From Juglans regia (Eukaryota; Streptophyta; Magnoliopsida; Fagales; Juglandaceae), in the NCBI RefSeq assembly GCF_001411555.2, contig NC_049916.1, positions 28,228,558 to 28,292,557 of the forward strand: 64,000 nt of DNA, read 5' to 3'. Positions within the stretch are counted from its first letter, which is position 1; each line of letters starts with the position of its first letter. This document shows, one piece after another, positions 1 to 11,982 of the stretch. Position numbers and translations under genes: made by a program. A model generated the notes under the pieces. It was not told the origin of the DNA. It was given only the letters and a program-made list of their open reading frames with translations, and ran no database searches.

Positions 1-3000
1 TTGGATTATTTCCGAAATAAGCAACAAGAGATTCGATCTGAGGTGTATCAAGGAATAGTTGACAGTATTTCAATTGGACAAAACAATGCTTCTAAAGTTG
101 GTAAACGCATTATTCTGCCTTCTTCTTTTATTGGAGGTCCAAGAGATATGCGCAAAAGATACATGGAAGCAATGGCTTTAGTTCAACGTTTCGGAAAACC
201 TGACATATTTTTAACTATGACGTGCAACCCAAGTTGGAAAGAAATCTTGGATGAGTTGGAACCACAAGAAGAAGCACAAAATCGTCCTGATTTAATTGCA
301 CGTATCTTTAGAGCAAAATTAGAAGAATTGAAGGATGAATTATTCAAACGGGAGGTGTTTGGAAAAGTTTCAGCATATGTATATGTCATTGAACATCAGA
401 AAAGAGGATTGCCACATGCACATTTCTTAATCATATTACAAAGAGATTGGAAAATCTATGCTCCCGAATCTTTTGATGAAATTGTATCAGCAGAAGTACC
501 TGATAAAGATCGAAATTCGCATTTGCACAAAACAGTAATAAAGCATATGATGCATGGCCCCTGTGGAGTATTGAATCCGATCAATGTATGTATGAAAAAA
601 AATGGCAGTTGCAAAAATCACTATCCAAAAAGCTTTGCATCAAACACAATTGTTGGAATCGATTGTTTCCCACAGTACAAACGTCGTGATAATGGAATAA
701 CTGTCAAAGTCAGAGGTAAAGATTTAGATAACCGTTGGGTTGTTCCACATAATCCATACCTCCTTGCAAAATTCGATTGTCACATGAATGTGGAAATTTG
801 CTCAACAATCAAAGCAGTCAAATACCTCTATAAGTACATTTACAAAGGTCATGATCGTGTTGCTTTCAATTTAATTCCTGGACAAAACATTCAAGAGATA
901 GATGAAATCCAACAATTTCAATCAGCTAGATGGATTGCTCCACCAGAGGCTATGTGGCGAATATATGGCTTTACTCTTAATGAAATGTATCCATCAGTTT
1001 ATAGTTTACATCTACATCTTGAAGATCAACACTTGGTAGCTTTTCATGCACATGACGACCTGAACAATGTTCTAAGATCTAATTTCTCGGCAAAATCAAT
1101 GTTGACTGAATTCTTTTCAACAAATCAAGCTGATGAAAATGCTCGAAAGTTATTGTACAAAGAGTTTCCTGAGGTTTTTGTTTGGAGCCAACAACATAAA
1201 ATATGGACTCCAAGAAAGAAGAAAACTGTTATAGGTCGTATTGTCACAGCAAGTCCATTCGAAGGTGAAAGGTACTACTTACGAATATTGTTAAATCATA
1301 TAAGAGGTCCTTTGTCATTTGACCACATCAAAACAATTGGCAATGTCACTGCACCAACCTTTCGTGAAGCAGCTACATTACATGGTTTGTTAGAAAGAGA
1401 TACCAGTTTACAAGACTGTATGCAAGAGGCTTCCTTGTACCAAATACCAAACAGTTTAAGACGGTTATTTGCAACAATTTTAGTATATTGTAATCCAACA
1501 AATCCTAGAGAACTTTGGGAATGTTTTGAACAAGATATGTCGAGTGATTTCCAAACAAATGATGCAACATCGGCAGATATTAAGACAAAAGTCTTGCGAA
1601 GCATCTCTTCAACTCTTGAATCGATGGGAAAAGACATAAACAGGTTTCATTTAATAGACCAAGATGTTTCTTTGGATCAGAATGAAATTCAATTTCGAGA
1701 AATAAATGATGAATTTGCAGTTTTGATACCAGAAGAAGATCTTATGGCTTCAATGACTCTTAATCCTGAACAACATCATGCATACGAGTCAATTTTGCAG
1801 AAAGTCCTTCTAAATGAATCTGCTGCATTTTTCATTGACGGTCCTGGTGGAACAGGTAAAACATTCTTGTATAAAGCACTCCTCGCTACAGTGAGATCAA
1901 AAAACTTTATTGCTCTTGCAACTGCATCATCTGGTGTTGCAGCATCTATTTTACCTGGGGGTCGAACAGCACATTCTCGCTTCAAAATTCCATTAGATCT
2001 TGACAAAAATAGTACTTGCAGTGTAAGCAAACAAGGCGCTCTTGCAAAATTGTTACGTCTTGCAAGGTTAATCATATGGGATGAAGCACCTATGTCTAGA
2101 AAAGAATGTATGCAAGCATTGGATAAAATGTTACGAGATATAACTGATTCAAGATTACCATTTGGTGGAAAAGTTATAGTATTTGGTGGAGATTTTCGTC
2201 AAGTCTTACCCGTGATTCGTAAAGGCACAAGACAAGAAGAGGTTGATGCCAGTTTAGCATCGTCATATTTGTGGTCCACTCTAACTAAGATTAGGTTGAG
2301 TGAAAATATGCGAGCAAGATTCGATCCAAATTTCTCAAATTATTTACTTCAGGTTGGAAATGGAACAACACCAATCACAATTGAGAACAAGACAGAAATT
2401 CCCAAAGAAATGCTTATTCCTTACAAAAATGATGTGGAGTCCTTAGATAATTTGATCGATGCGGTCTTCCAAGATATTGGCAGTTATTCAGAAAATTTAT
2501 CCGAAATGACAAATCGAGCTATCTTGACACCAAAGAATAATTCGGTCGATGAGATAAATGCAATGCTCATTCAAAGATTTCCTGGTGAAGTTACACAATA
2601 TTATAGCTTTGACGAAACAATTGATACATCAGAACAAGGCATCATGGAGGATTTCTTAAACACATTAACACCAAATGGACTTCCACCCCATGAATTGTTA
2701 CTAAAAAAAAATTGTCCTATCATGTTGCTCAGAAATGTTAATCCTTCAGAAGGTTTGTGCAATGGGACACGTCTTATTTGCCACAACTTTGAACGAAATA
2801 TCATTGATGCTGAAATTGCAGTTGGTCATCATACTGGCAAAAGAGTTTTCATACCAAGAATTCCTTTCTTGCCAAATGCAGATGATAAGAGTGGTTTTCC
2901 ATTCAAAAGAACACAATTTCCTATCAGATTAAGTTTTGCGATGACAATAAATAAAGCACAAGGACAGACATTAGATTTTGTTGGTGTATACTTGCCTCAA

Positions 3001-3162
3001 CCCGTATTCTGTCATGGTCAACTATATGTAGCATTGTCAAGAGCCAAGACTTCTGCTTCAGTAAAAGTTCTTATAAGACCAGTATCAACTCATGATTGGG
3101 AAGATGCCGAAACAAATAATATTGTTTATAGAGAGTTACTAACACTAGCATATCCATCATAA
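1..3162 (+). CDS. Helitron Rep/PIF1-type helicase, 5'-truncated by window
   Basis: This is the transposase of the Helitron: an HUH endonuclease (Rep) fused to a PIF1-like SF1 helicase, which nicks and unwinds element DNA for rolling-circle transposition. The frame is open at base 1, so the first codon (TTG) is not a real start. In the visible 1053 residues, the Rep part has FLTMTCNPSW near residue 70, the metal-binding HUH motif PHAHF (H139, H141) and the tyrosine motif KYLYKYIYKGH (Y275/Y279 or Y277/Y281). The helicase part has Walker A GPGGTGKT at 614-621, Walker B IIWDEAP (D694, E695), GGDFRQVLPV, and the late motifs INKAQGQTL and VALSRA close to the C-terminus. The stop TAA at 3160-3162 falls where the family normally ends. 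No internal stop or frameshift is seen. A host PIF1 is unlikely because of the Rep domain. Confidence 0.95.
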   Translation: MDYFRNKQQEIRSEVYQGIVDSISIGQNNASKVGKRIILPSSFIGGPRDMRKRYMEAMALVQRFGKPDIFLTMTCNPSWKEILDELEPQEEAQNRPDLIARIFRAKLEELKDELFKREVFGKVSAYVYVIEHQKRGLPHAHFLIILQRDWKIYAPESFDEIVSAEVPDKDRNSHLHKTVIKHMMHGPCGVLNPINVCMKKNGSCKNHYPKSFASNTIVGIDCFPQYKRRDNGITVKVRGKDLDNRWVVPHNPYLLAKFDCHMNVEICSTIKAVKYLYKYIYKGHDRVAFNLIPGQNIQEIDEIQQFQSARWIAPPEAMWRIYGFTLNEMYPSVYSLHLHLEDQHLVAFHAHDDLNNVLRSNFSAKSMLTEFFSTNQADENARKLLYKEFPEVFVWSQQHKIWTPRKKKTVIGRIVTASPFEGERYYLRILLNHIRGPLSFDHIKTIGNVTAPTFREAATLHGLLERDTSLQDCMQEASLYQIPNSLRRLFATILVYCNPTNPRELWECFEQDMSSDFQTNDATSADIKTKVLRSISSTLESMGKDINRFHLIDQDVSLDQNEIQFREINDEFAVLIPEEDLMASMTLNPEQHHAYESILQKVLLNESAAFFIDGPGGTGKTFLYKALLATVRSKNFIALATASSGVAASILPGGRTAHSRFKIPLDLDKNSTCSVSKQGALAKLLRLARLIIWDEAPMSRKECMQALDKMLRDITDSRLPFGGKVIVFGGDFRQVLPVIRKGTRQEEVDASLASSYLWSTLTKIRLSENMRARFDPNFSNYLLQVGNGTTPITIENKTEIPKEMLIPYKNDVESLDNLIDAVFQDIGSYSENLSEMTNRAILTPKNNSVDEINAMLIQRFPGEVTQYYSFDETIDTSEQGIMEDFLNTLTPNGLPPHELLLKKNCPIMLLRNVNPSEGLCNGTRLICHNFERNIIDAEIAVGHHTGKRVFIPRIPFLPNADDKSGFPFKRTQFPIRLSFAMTINKAQGQTLDFVGVYLPQPVFCHGQLYVALSRAKTSASVKVLIRPVSTHDWEDAETNNIVYRELLTLAYPS

Positions 3163-3332
3163 ACTTCTGTGAGTAATCTAATTTTAATATATGTCTCTTG
3201 ATTGAATAGAATTTGTTTTTCCATTATATAATTTCCTCAATTTCCTATTTTATTATTTACTAAAATTTTTTTGTTTAAATTCAATTATTTATACTAATAT
3301 CTTTTTCTCTTCATGCATGAGTAGCTTTCAAC

Positions 3333-6300
3333 ATGCGGACTGTCCATACATCAATCAAAAATATTACTCCAACTACAAGAAATTGGAGTATCAAGATGAT
3401 TGTTTCAGACAAATCTCCCAAACGTACTGCACAACATTCACCAACAAAATATCAAAATCTGACATTGATAGACCCTGAGGTAACACATTGACATTATTAT
3501 CATACTTGCAAAAATACACTTAATATTTAGATTACATTACACAGTTAATCCTACATGTATATATTTAATAAACACTATTTTACAATTAATTGAATGCATA
3601 TAACTATTCATTTAAATAATATTATGCAGGGCAACCGACTGCAAGCAACAATTTTTGGCAAAGATATAGACCTACGTAATGACACATTACACATCTTCCG
3701 ATCATACTACATTAGCAATGCCTATGTTAAACCTTTGGATGCCAGACATAAAATCGAAGCGCACGAATACCAGTGGATCTTAAATTCCAGAACAATCATC
3801 GAAGACATTCCAAATGATGAAGAGGAATTACAACCACCAGAATACAATATTATCCCATTCACCGATCTGCATGACTACAAAAACACTGGATCTGAAATAG
3901 GTAAATATCACAATATTTTAAAATTCATTCTTAATACTCTTATTTAAAGTTCACGAGAAAATTTTTTTGCATAATTGAGCAGCTATTATGGCGGTCGCAA
4001 TACATATGAAACCTCCTAGAGAAATTACCTCAATACATGGGCCAACAAAGATCCAAGAAATATACGTTATTGATCAAAGGTAAACAAAATTTCTCAACTA
4101 CATATGTAACATTATAACTCTTTAATTACCTTATTCTAATACTATTTTATCATATTATACTTTTAAATAATCTCTCCTAAACTTTTCAGCCTAATGCCTA
4201 TATGGTTGACTATGTGGGGTCGGTTTGTGGATGGTGAATGTCAGACAATCTCTCATATTATTGAAGCTAAACCAACTCTACTTGCAACACGTTTAAAAGT
4301 CGGTTCATACAATGGTATATTACTCAACTTAAAATATCAACATATATTAAATATAAAATATCATTATTTACTAACTATTTTTATTTCTTTATAATATAGG
4401 TCTCTCTCTTTCTTCTCAACCGACAAGTGTATTTACCTTAAATCCTGTCATCCCTGGTGCAACTCCATTATGCCAATGGTAATTATTTCTTACCTTGTTA
4501 CATATATAATTTGTACCTATTATAAAAAAAATCTAGACATTCTATACTATATTCAAAATTTTCAAAATATATACACAAAATGCATATTCATCAACTAGCT
4601 TTAATTTTTTTTTTTCTTTTATATCTTTCCATTCATGATTTAACTCATTCCTTTTAAATTCTACTAAAATATTAAGGACGATGCTTAATCATGCACTGCT
4701 TGAAGAAATCGTCGAAAAAAATCTACATCACACATCAACATCGGCATCAACATCAACTGTTGATATGAAAAACATAATTAAGATTGATGATGTTGCTGGC
4801 TTCCTTAAAACATTACAACCAATGATGGTACGTCTCTACAGTCTTCTTTAACTTTTTTTCTCTTTACATATATTGCCTAATAAAAATACTACACATGCAT
4901 ACTATTTACAAACATACTATTTACTATTTACAAACATTTAAAAACATATGTTTGTTCAAAATTTTATGCAGAAGGCAAAATTTTGGATTAAAGCAACTAT
5001 CTGTGTAGTTGATCTCCATCAAATTTTCTTCTACATGTCCTGCATTGGATGTAAGAAGGGAACAGGATATGAACAAAATGAAAAATTCATGTGTTACCAT
5101 TGCAAATATATGAGTAATGCACAACCACGGTATATATGTTATATTCAAATTTTACATCATGAATATAATTTGTTTAATCAATTTTATGTTATATTAAAAA
5201 TATTGTTTAGTTATCTATACTAAAAAATATAGTTTGTTTATACAGCTGTCGCGCCTACATTGACATTGACGATGGCAATGGACGACTAGGAGCAGTCATT
5301 TTTGGTGAAATAGCAGAAGAAGCTCTAGGTTGCACAGCAATTGAACTAATGGAACACACCGGAGAGGTAACCAACTTTTCACTTAATAACTAAGTTTTTA
5401 ATATGTAAAAATCAATCTTATTTTCCAAGATAGATTTAGCTTTTTCTTAACTACAAATGCCTTAACTAAGTCTCTTTACTGCACGTTATATAGCTTCTGA
5501 TAAATATGATATAAAGATTATCACATCATTTATGCATGCAGACCATGTTTAAAGAATTAAAAATGTGTGATACTGTGTCTATATATATATATATTATACT
5601 GAATTGTGAAATCATGCACCTACGTACTTAGAAGAATTAAAACTGTGTGGTACTTAACTTATTTATTGGTAGCTTTTTTGTTGGAGGCCACCTATTACTT
5701 CCTCTAGATTTTCTGATGCCTTCGAGCAACAGGAAAAGACGCCATTCTGGTGTCAAATTATTCTTGTTTGCCTACAATTTTTATTTTTATTTTTATTGGA
5801 CTGTATTAGCTTTTATTGATCTTGTTAGCATAACAATACCAAGTAAGGGGGTGGGGTGTACATGAGAAGGTGTGAGTAGTCTACGAATGATATTCTCTAA
5901 AGTTATACAACAAAAAAAACAATTGAATACCTGTCACTGGACCCCTTTGCCCCACAATTTGAGAACCTAAAATCTTTGATTAATTTAGGATATTTTCTTC
6001 GAATGCATTGTCAATGGAACTCACTCCCTTTTGGCTCAAGCAATGCCAGCTTCTACCCATAAAAACAAACTTACTTTAATACTGCTTTAGCATGATTAAT
6101 ATAAAGAGATCACCCATATATATACATATATATTAGCTTAAAGCCAGCATTTAGAGTTGCTCACTCACACACAAAAAAAAAAAGCATACAAGCAGCAGTC
6201 TCTAATCTAGCCAAATGGAGAAGGACTCATCACCATGTTTTAGCATTTTTTTTTTCAATTGTTAGTACTGAACAATATGTTTAATTAAGTTTTTTCATTC

Positions 6301-6894
6301 ATACACTAATAATATGAAGGGAGCCTCAATTGGTTGGTCTCCTGCCAAACCATAGAGTTTCCTTCCCTTGGTAGCGACATCTTATAGCAGCAGCACCTTG
6401 TCCTTATCTCTAACAACAAAAGAATATCTCCTATAGATGCTCATGTTCTGATCAAATGATCCAGTACAGTAAAAATGATGTAAAAACACTAACAGTAAGT
6501 AAATATATACAAGATATGCATAAGATCAAGGCTTAATTACCAAAAGTCAAAGAGGCCCATTTAATCTACTTTTTTGGTTGAAAACTGACCGTTTAATGGA
6601 CAGAACTGCACAAGATTATAACAATTAGACACAAACACTACATTTATATTTATTCACTATACTTTATATATTCTATATTAACATGCCTATAAATCTTTGA
6701 TAATCATGCTTATACTCTAAATTTATTTCATGCAGGAACATTTACCATATATCCAAAATATGGCAAAATTATGTTCAAGCAAAAAATGGATCATACAATT
6801 GGGTGCAGATTTAGATCAACTCCAAAAACAACGCCACAAAAACTTCAATGTTCTTTCCATAAATGCTGTGAATGAGGAGAACACACCACTTTGA
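3333..6894 (+). CDS. RPA70-like single-strand DNA-binding protein of the Helitron (9 exons)
   Basis: The coding exons join in frame: 3333-3479, 3630-3900, 3983-4079, 4190-4314, 4400-4478, 4677-4827, 4972-5129, 5246-5366 and 6736-6894, giving 435 residues with all introns GT-AG. The protein looks like replication protein A large subunit: OB-fold-like segments in exons 2-5 and a zinc ribbon in exon 7 with the pattern C-x2-C-x13-C-x2-C (CIGC ... CYHC). RPA-like genes carried by plant Helitrons are thought to coat the single-stranded transposition intermediate. The gene starts 170 bases after the helicase stop, on the same strand. Intron 8 (5367-6735) is unusually long. The exon-6 acceptor is AAG rather than CAG and is the least certain junction. 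The ATG at 3333 is the first in the frame of exon 1, with little else to support it. Confidence 0.8.
5367..6735 (+). other. Long intron 8 of the RPA-like gene
   Basis: This stretch of 1.37 kb separates the last two RPA-like exons. The other introns of the gene are 80-200 bases long. It has a GT start and a tttcatgcag acceptor. Inside I see only AT-rich sequence with short ORFs, a TA run near 5581-5592 and no recognisable protein. It may hold an old insertion, but I could not find terminal repeats. Confidence 0.45.
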
Positions 6895-7131
6895 ATCGAT
6901 AACCAGGAAACTTTACTTTCAGTAACAAAAGAAACAGTTATGTAATATCTGATGTAATATTCACTTTCCAGTCTTGCTTAAACGTATAGTTTGTTTAAAT
7001 CTATTATTAAAAACCTTAAACAATTATAGTTTGCTTAAACAATTAATTATATTATCTTCATAGACCTTATCATTAAATTCTCTTCTTCTACACTATATGT
7101 TTATATTTTAGAACAATTAAATACAGGGCAA

Positions 7132-7160
7132 ACGTGCCTCGCACGTCACTTCACCGCTAG
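7132..7160 (+). other. Helitron 3' terminus (hairpin plus CTAG)
   Basis: Six-base arms acgtgc/gcacgt around a ctc loop at 7132-7146 are followed ten bases later by CTAG at 7157-7160 and then T. This is the canonical Helitron end: a 3' hairpin, then CTRR, with insertion between A and T. A very similar end in reverse orientation sits at 10583-10611. Confidence 0.88.
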
Positions 7161-7172
7161 TATTATATATAT

Positions 7173-8016
7173 ATAGCAGTAGGTAACGTGGGACGTTTGC
7201 CTAATTTTTTTTTTTATTTTTTTTTAACTTAGTGATTGAGAAAGTATTTTTTTAATGATATTGTAAATTTTTTATTTTTTAAAAAATATTTATGATGATT
7301 AAAAAAAATAAAAAAATGAAATACACATTCAGGACATATTTTTAGACTATTTTTTCGTTAGTTGTATGAATCAGTTCTATTTAGTTAATTAAGAATATTA
7401 TCATATTTAAATTATGTTAAAACTCTAATTATTTATATAGTTATATTTTTTAAAAATATTTAACAAAATTTCATCATTTATTTAATGATGAAATATTAAT
7501 ATTTTATAAATTAAATTTGATAATTTATTTATGATATGATATTTATATGTTAATTATCTATTTTAAATTAATTTAAATCAGTATTTAAATTTTTACCATT
7601 TGATCAAATTTATAGAGTTATAATGAAAGGTTAGATTTAAATCCTAAAAAATTTCGTTTTCGTCTCGCTTTCTCTTTCTCCCTCTCTGACCTTTTTTTTT
7701 TTTTTTACCTAGTGATTAAGGAATTGTTTTTTAATGATGTTGTGAATTTTTTATTTTTTTTTAAATGTTTATGATGATTAAAAAAATACATAAAAAAAAT
7801 AAAAAAGTGAAATACACATTCAGGACATATTTTCGGACTACTTTTTCGGTAGCAGTTCTCTTGTAATAATTTTTGTGATATTTTGTGGTGATTTTGTAAA
7901 GAGGATTGCTGTGAGAATGTAGAGATGGACGAAAAAGGGAAGCGTAAACTAAGAATACTGTTTATCCTTGTTCATTACTGTTCATCAGACGATACACACT
8001 TTTAAATATAAAGAGA
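7173..8016 (-). mobile_element. Degraded Helitron-like fragment, minus strand
   Basis: Read on the minus strand, 7173-7197 resembles the end of the neighbouring Helitron: GCAAACGT, a ccc loop, ACGTT, then nine bases and CTAT in place of CTAG. The right limit is uncertain. A TC start after A at 8016 (TCTCTTTATATT on the minus strand) would give an element of about 0.84 kb. There is no ORF. The interior holds two direct copies of an AT-rich segment, listed separately. Confidence 0.4.
7203..7858. repeat. Pair of AT-rich direct repeats
   Basis: The segment at about 7203-7385 recurs at about 7692-7858 with many matches. Both contain tagtgatt, a run of t, tgatgattaaaaaa and gaaatacacattcaggac. The block between them (7390-7600) is also similar to 8330-8560. 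This suggests duplicated or nested non-coding Helitron/MITE material. Confidence 0.6.
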
Positions 8017-8269
8017 TATATATATATACGCACACATATATAAAAGGTTAATTGGCATCCTAGTATAGTAAGGTCAGTAATGACAGAAGCGTCAGATCGG
8101 CCAGAAGACAGTAATTAATTAGTTCATATTTTTTTATTTTTTTTTTCTATTTTTGCTATTTATTTGATTCAGTGATTGTGCTGATCTCTATAATGGGCTT
8201 GGTTACTTTGAAATTAGTGGTACTTGTGTAAAATCCTGTATGGCATAAGATTTTCTAATTGATAAAAAA

Positions 8270-8900
8270 AAAAGCACGTTTGCCACATCTGTCAAATTGA
8301 AGAAAAAAATAAAATGTAATTTCGAATATTAAAATAGTCTAATGTATAAGAATAAAATTATTATTTATTTATGTTCATAATTTATTATGAAATTTAAATT
8401 ATATTAAAAATTCAAATTAATTAGATAGTTTTTTTCTCTTAAAAATGTACAGTAAAATTTTATCATTTATTTAATGATGAAAAATTAGTATTTTATAAAT
8501 TAAAGTTGATTTTTAGTGTATAATATAATAAACAGTAATAGGATATGCGAAAAAAAAATAGTTTCTTTATTGTTCATTTAAAACTAAAAAATAAATATTT
8601 TTCCCACTTTTTCTTTCTTCCTATCTCTCATTCCCTACGCACGATTGCGGTATTATGTCGCATATTGGTATTCACACGCACAAACCCAAAAAAAAAAAAC
8701 TCTTTATTGTTCATACTGTTTATCATACTATTGATGAACAATAATATGATATGAAAAAAAAAAAAAAAACTCTTTATTATTCATACTGTTTATCATACTA
8801 GAACAGTAATATGATATGAAAAAAAAAAAAAAAAAAACTCTTTACTGTCTATTATTGTTGATAAACAATAATAGACAGTATGCCATATATATTATTGTTG
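8270..8900. repeat. Second Helitron-like fragment with three tandem AT-rich units
   Basis: It begins with gcacgtttgcc at 8275, like the Helitron end at 7192, and continues with a block (8330-8560) similar to 7390-7600. From about 8696 to 8890 there are three tandem units of roughly 60-70 bases, each with a poly-A run, ctctttatt and ttcatactgtttatcatact. The last unit ends in the inverted pair tgtctattattgtt/aacaataatagaca. I see no gene. Confidence 0.5.
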
Positions 8901-9229
8901 CTCTTATTTTTTCTATGTTCTTTAAATTTTTATCTTTTACCTAAAAGAATAGACAGACTTCTGAATAAAAACTTCAATTTTCATCTCAACATATTCCAAG
9001 ACAATTTCGGTCTTTAAAATTGATGTTGAAAATGTCAAGGCTGCTAAGTTGAGATATGTTTTTTAAATATATAAAATAAGTTGAAATAAATTTAATTTTT
9101 TTATAAAATATTAAAAAAATAATAAAGTTCATCAATAATTAATTTGATATATGTTGAAGTATGCTTGACATCCAAATATAGCCTACGGGTCCAATTGACA
9201 ACACAACTTTTTTCAAGTATTTTAAGGAT

Positions 9230-9428
9230 GTGTTTGGATGTTGAAGTGAGTTGAGTTGAGTTGAGTTGAGATGATAAAATATTATTAGAATATTATTTTT
9301 TAATATTATTATTATTTTAGGATTTGAAAAAGTTGAATTGTTTATTATATTTTGTATTGGGATTTAAAAAAATTGTAATGATAAATTGAGATGAGTTGAG
9401 ATGAGTTTGGGATCTAAACTCACCCTAA
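9230..9428. mobile_element. MITE-like element (ttgag/gatgag-type ends)
   Basis: It starts gtgtttggatg followed by repeats of gagtt. It ends gagatgagtttgggatctaaactcac. The interior is AT-rich with ttgaaaaagttgaatt and attatattttgt. The same internal motifs recur at 16314-16549 and 60731-60900, which defines a family. It is non-coding. Confidence 0.5.
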
Positions 9429-9595
9429 CTGTAAAAAAGTAGATCATACTTCAATAATGTGTAAAAAGGCAATTTTTTATTAGCGTGATCCATTTTTTTA
9501 TAAAGAACTTGTACGAGACTTATTTATTTTGACTTGTACTTAGTATTACTCATTCTAAATATCCAAATAGACCCTAAAACTTAACTTCGTTACTT

Positions 9596-9975
9596 TAAGG
9601 CCACATTTGGTTACATATCTTAAATGAAATTAAAACTTTATGAATAGTAATTAGATAATTTGTGAATAGTACCAAAACTATTTAAATCAAGATTTTTATA
9701 CGATTTTGGGAAATGAGAAATAAAAGGTTGAATAAAAAATTATAAAGTTAAAAAATAGTTATAATATAATTTTGTTAATATAATTTTTGTTTTGAAATAT
9801 TTTTTGTGTTTTGTTTGAAAATTTGAAAAAATTATAATGATTAAATAATTATTATATAAAAATTGAAAATTAGAAATTAGAAAATATTTTTATTTGATTG
9901 ATGTTTAGATGTTGACACTACATGAGTTGAAATAGGATGAGATAGTTTAAAAGGTTTGTGAAACCAAAGGCTTAA
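9596..9975. mobile_element. MITE-like element with ggccacatttggtta end
   Basis: The left end ggccacatttggtta and the right end tgaaaccaaaggcttaaggcc are imperfect inverted repeats around AT-rich non-coding sequence. No clear target duplication was found, and its right end merges with the next MITE. Confidence 0.4.
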
Positions 9976-10355
9976 GGCCCCGTTTGGATAAGCAGTTGGT
10001 CTCTTATAGTTATAATTTCATCTCATCTTAACATCAAAATATTATTCAAATATAAACAATTTTCAATTTATCTTTCATATTTTTTCATCTAATAATTACA
10101 ATTTTCCTAAACTTCCATATAAAACATAAAAAATACTTCAAATTTTTCAAATTTCAAAATAAAAGTAATATTAACAAATTATATTTTATCAATATTTAAA
10201 ATTTATAATATTTTTATTCAATTTTATATCTCTTATTTTCCAATACCTAATAAAAATCTGAACTTAAACTATTTTATTACTATTTACAAACTATCTTATT
10301 ATTATTCACGTATTTTCAATCTCATATCATCTTATTTTACTATCCAAACTAGGCC
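9976..10355. mobile_element. MITE with ggccccgtttggata terminal inverted repeats
   Basis: The left end ggccccgtttggata matches the reverse complement of the right end tatccaaactaggcc with few differences. The 380-base interior is AT-rich and has no ORF. It belongs to the gtttggat-type small elements that recur across this window. No convincing target duplication was found. Confidence 0.55.
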
Positions 10356-11982
10356 AAACAATATTTTGTGATTAATATCGAGTTAATGGATAAGATTTAA
10401 CATTATTTCTATAATTATTTCAATGGATCCAACTATAATCTTGACTGTATTAGAGGTGGCTTAAATATTTATTAAACCGTTATAATTGATAACAAAGCTA
10501 AATTTAAACTCTTTATAATAATTAAGAAGAGATTTTAATTGGGATATTGAGTAAGAGATTTTAATTGGGATATTGAGTAATACTAGGTGAAAGCAACGTG
10601 CAATGCACGTTTGCTTAGTTTATATTTATTTATTTATTTGTTAAGAATTAATTTTTTATTAATAAGAATGTAATGTTTTTGGTTAATTAAATAACGATGT
10701 AATGTTTTATGTAATTTATAAATAATTACACGATGTGATATATTATAAAAAAAGAACATTAATAGAAGCTATAATATGGTCCCTACAGAGTAAATTAAAA
10801 GTAAATTCATGGTTCCAAATCCACATGCCAACTTTGCACAGTAGGACAAGGATCTTTTGCTTCTTTCATAGCAACTAAGAGGACATACAAATATCGGTCT
10901 TCATAAATCAAGGTTCTCTTTATCTAACTGAATGGGGAAATCATTACACTCTCCTAATGTTTAATATCCTAACATGGCCCTTTGTTGGAAATAGAACAAA
11001 CGAGAAGGCCCTTAACACATTCAATTTGCCTAAAGTGTCTCGTGATAATTGACGTCAAAAAGATAAGATGATTTCTGGTTTCACCACCCTTCTGCTTCCC
11101 TTATTAGGCTTGGGTTGCATAACTAAAAGACTTATTTAACTGATTGTTGCGCCAGTGGTGTTACATCTATGACAATGAAAATAAGAGGGGTAAGAGACCC
11201 ATGACTGATTTTTTTTTTGTGTAATTTTATCACAAGGCAGAATAGTTTCCAGATGATCTCAGCCTGCCCTGCATTCCTTTGAAGCAGTGATATCCCATTT
11301 TGAAGCCAACAATAATTGCTTGGTTCCTTGTGCAAGATTGAATAAGCGGTTGCTGCTCATGCTTACTGCTAACGGTATTCAATATCCAGCAACTATCTCA
11401 CTTACCTTGTTTCACTTTTCTTCTTTTGCTTCAGAATATAATTAAATGGCATACTAAACTCTTAAAATGTAAACTTTCACCAATAAGAGAAGTATGAGGC
11501 CTTTGATCACACATATGCACAAAGAGAGAGGCACAGAGAGAAAGAGAGGGAGGTTATGAAGAAACAAGATCTTTTGGTTCATGCTTAGCATCTTTCTGTC
11601 ATAAATACCATAACTTTTTTGCTTCATCATATATCTACATATAATAGCTCTCAGTATTTAAATTTTCAACAGAAAATATCTCGTTTCACATTTGATTCAG
11701 TTCACAGTTAGTGACAATGTTTTTACGAAAGCACTTCAACTCATAATATGCTTGATATCACAGTAGACTAAGATCTATGAACTACCTTACTATTTTCAGT
11801 TACACGCTCACATAAAGAGTTTACTGCATGCAATTCTTATCTGAGATGGCATGCAAAAAATACCTAAAAAACCATGGCTTATAACACCAGATAAGTTGAG
11901 AATGTCAAAAACACAGAAATGTCAAAATATCTTGAAAATAGAAACCTCATAGCAAGTAGATGAGGCTAAGTCAGAGCATTAC

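Larger units (their letters stand above)
1..7160 (+). mobile_element. Helitron, 3' part, with Rep/helicase and RPA-like genes
   Basis: This is a rolling-circle (Helitron) transposon whose 5' end lies before the window. The sequence shows a Rep/helicase ORF (1-3162), a spliced RPA-like gene (3333-6894) on the same strand, and a Helitron-type 3' terminus. That terminus is a GC-rich hairpin (acgtgc-ctc-gcacgt, 7132-7146), then ten bases, then CTAG at 7157-7160 followed by T, as expected for insertion between A and T. Plant Helitrons are known to encode both a Rep/helicase and RPA-like single-strand binding proteins. Both genes read without a stop, so the element could be autonomous, although its 5' TC end and any upstream ORF part are not visible. 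Confidence 0.9.
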
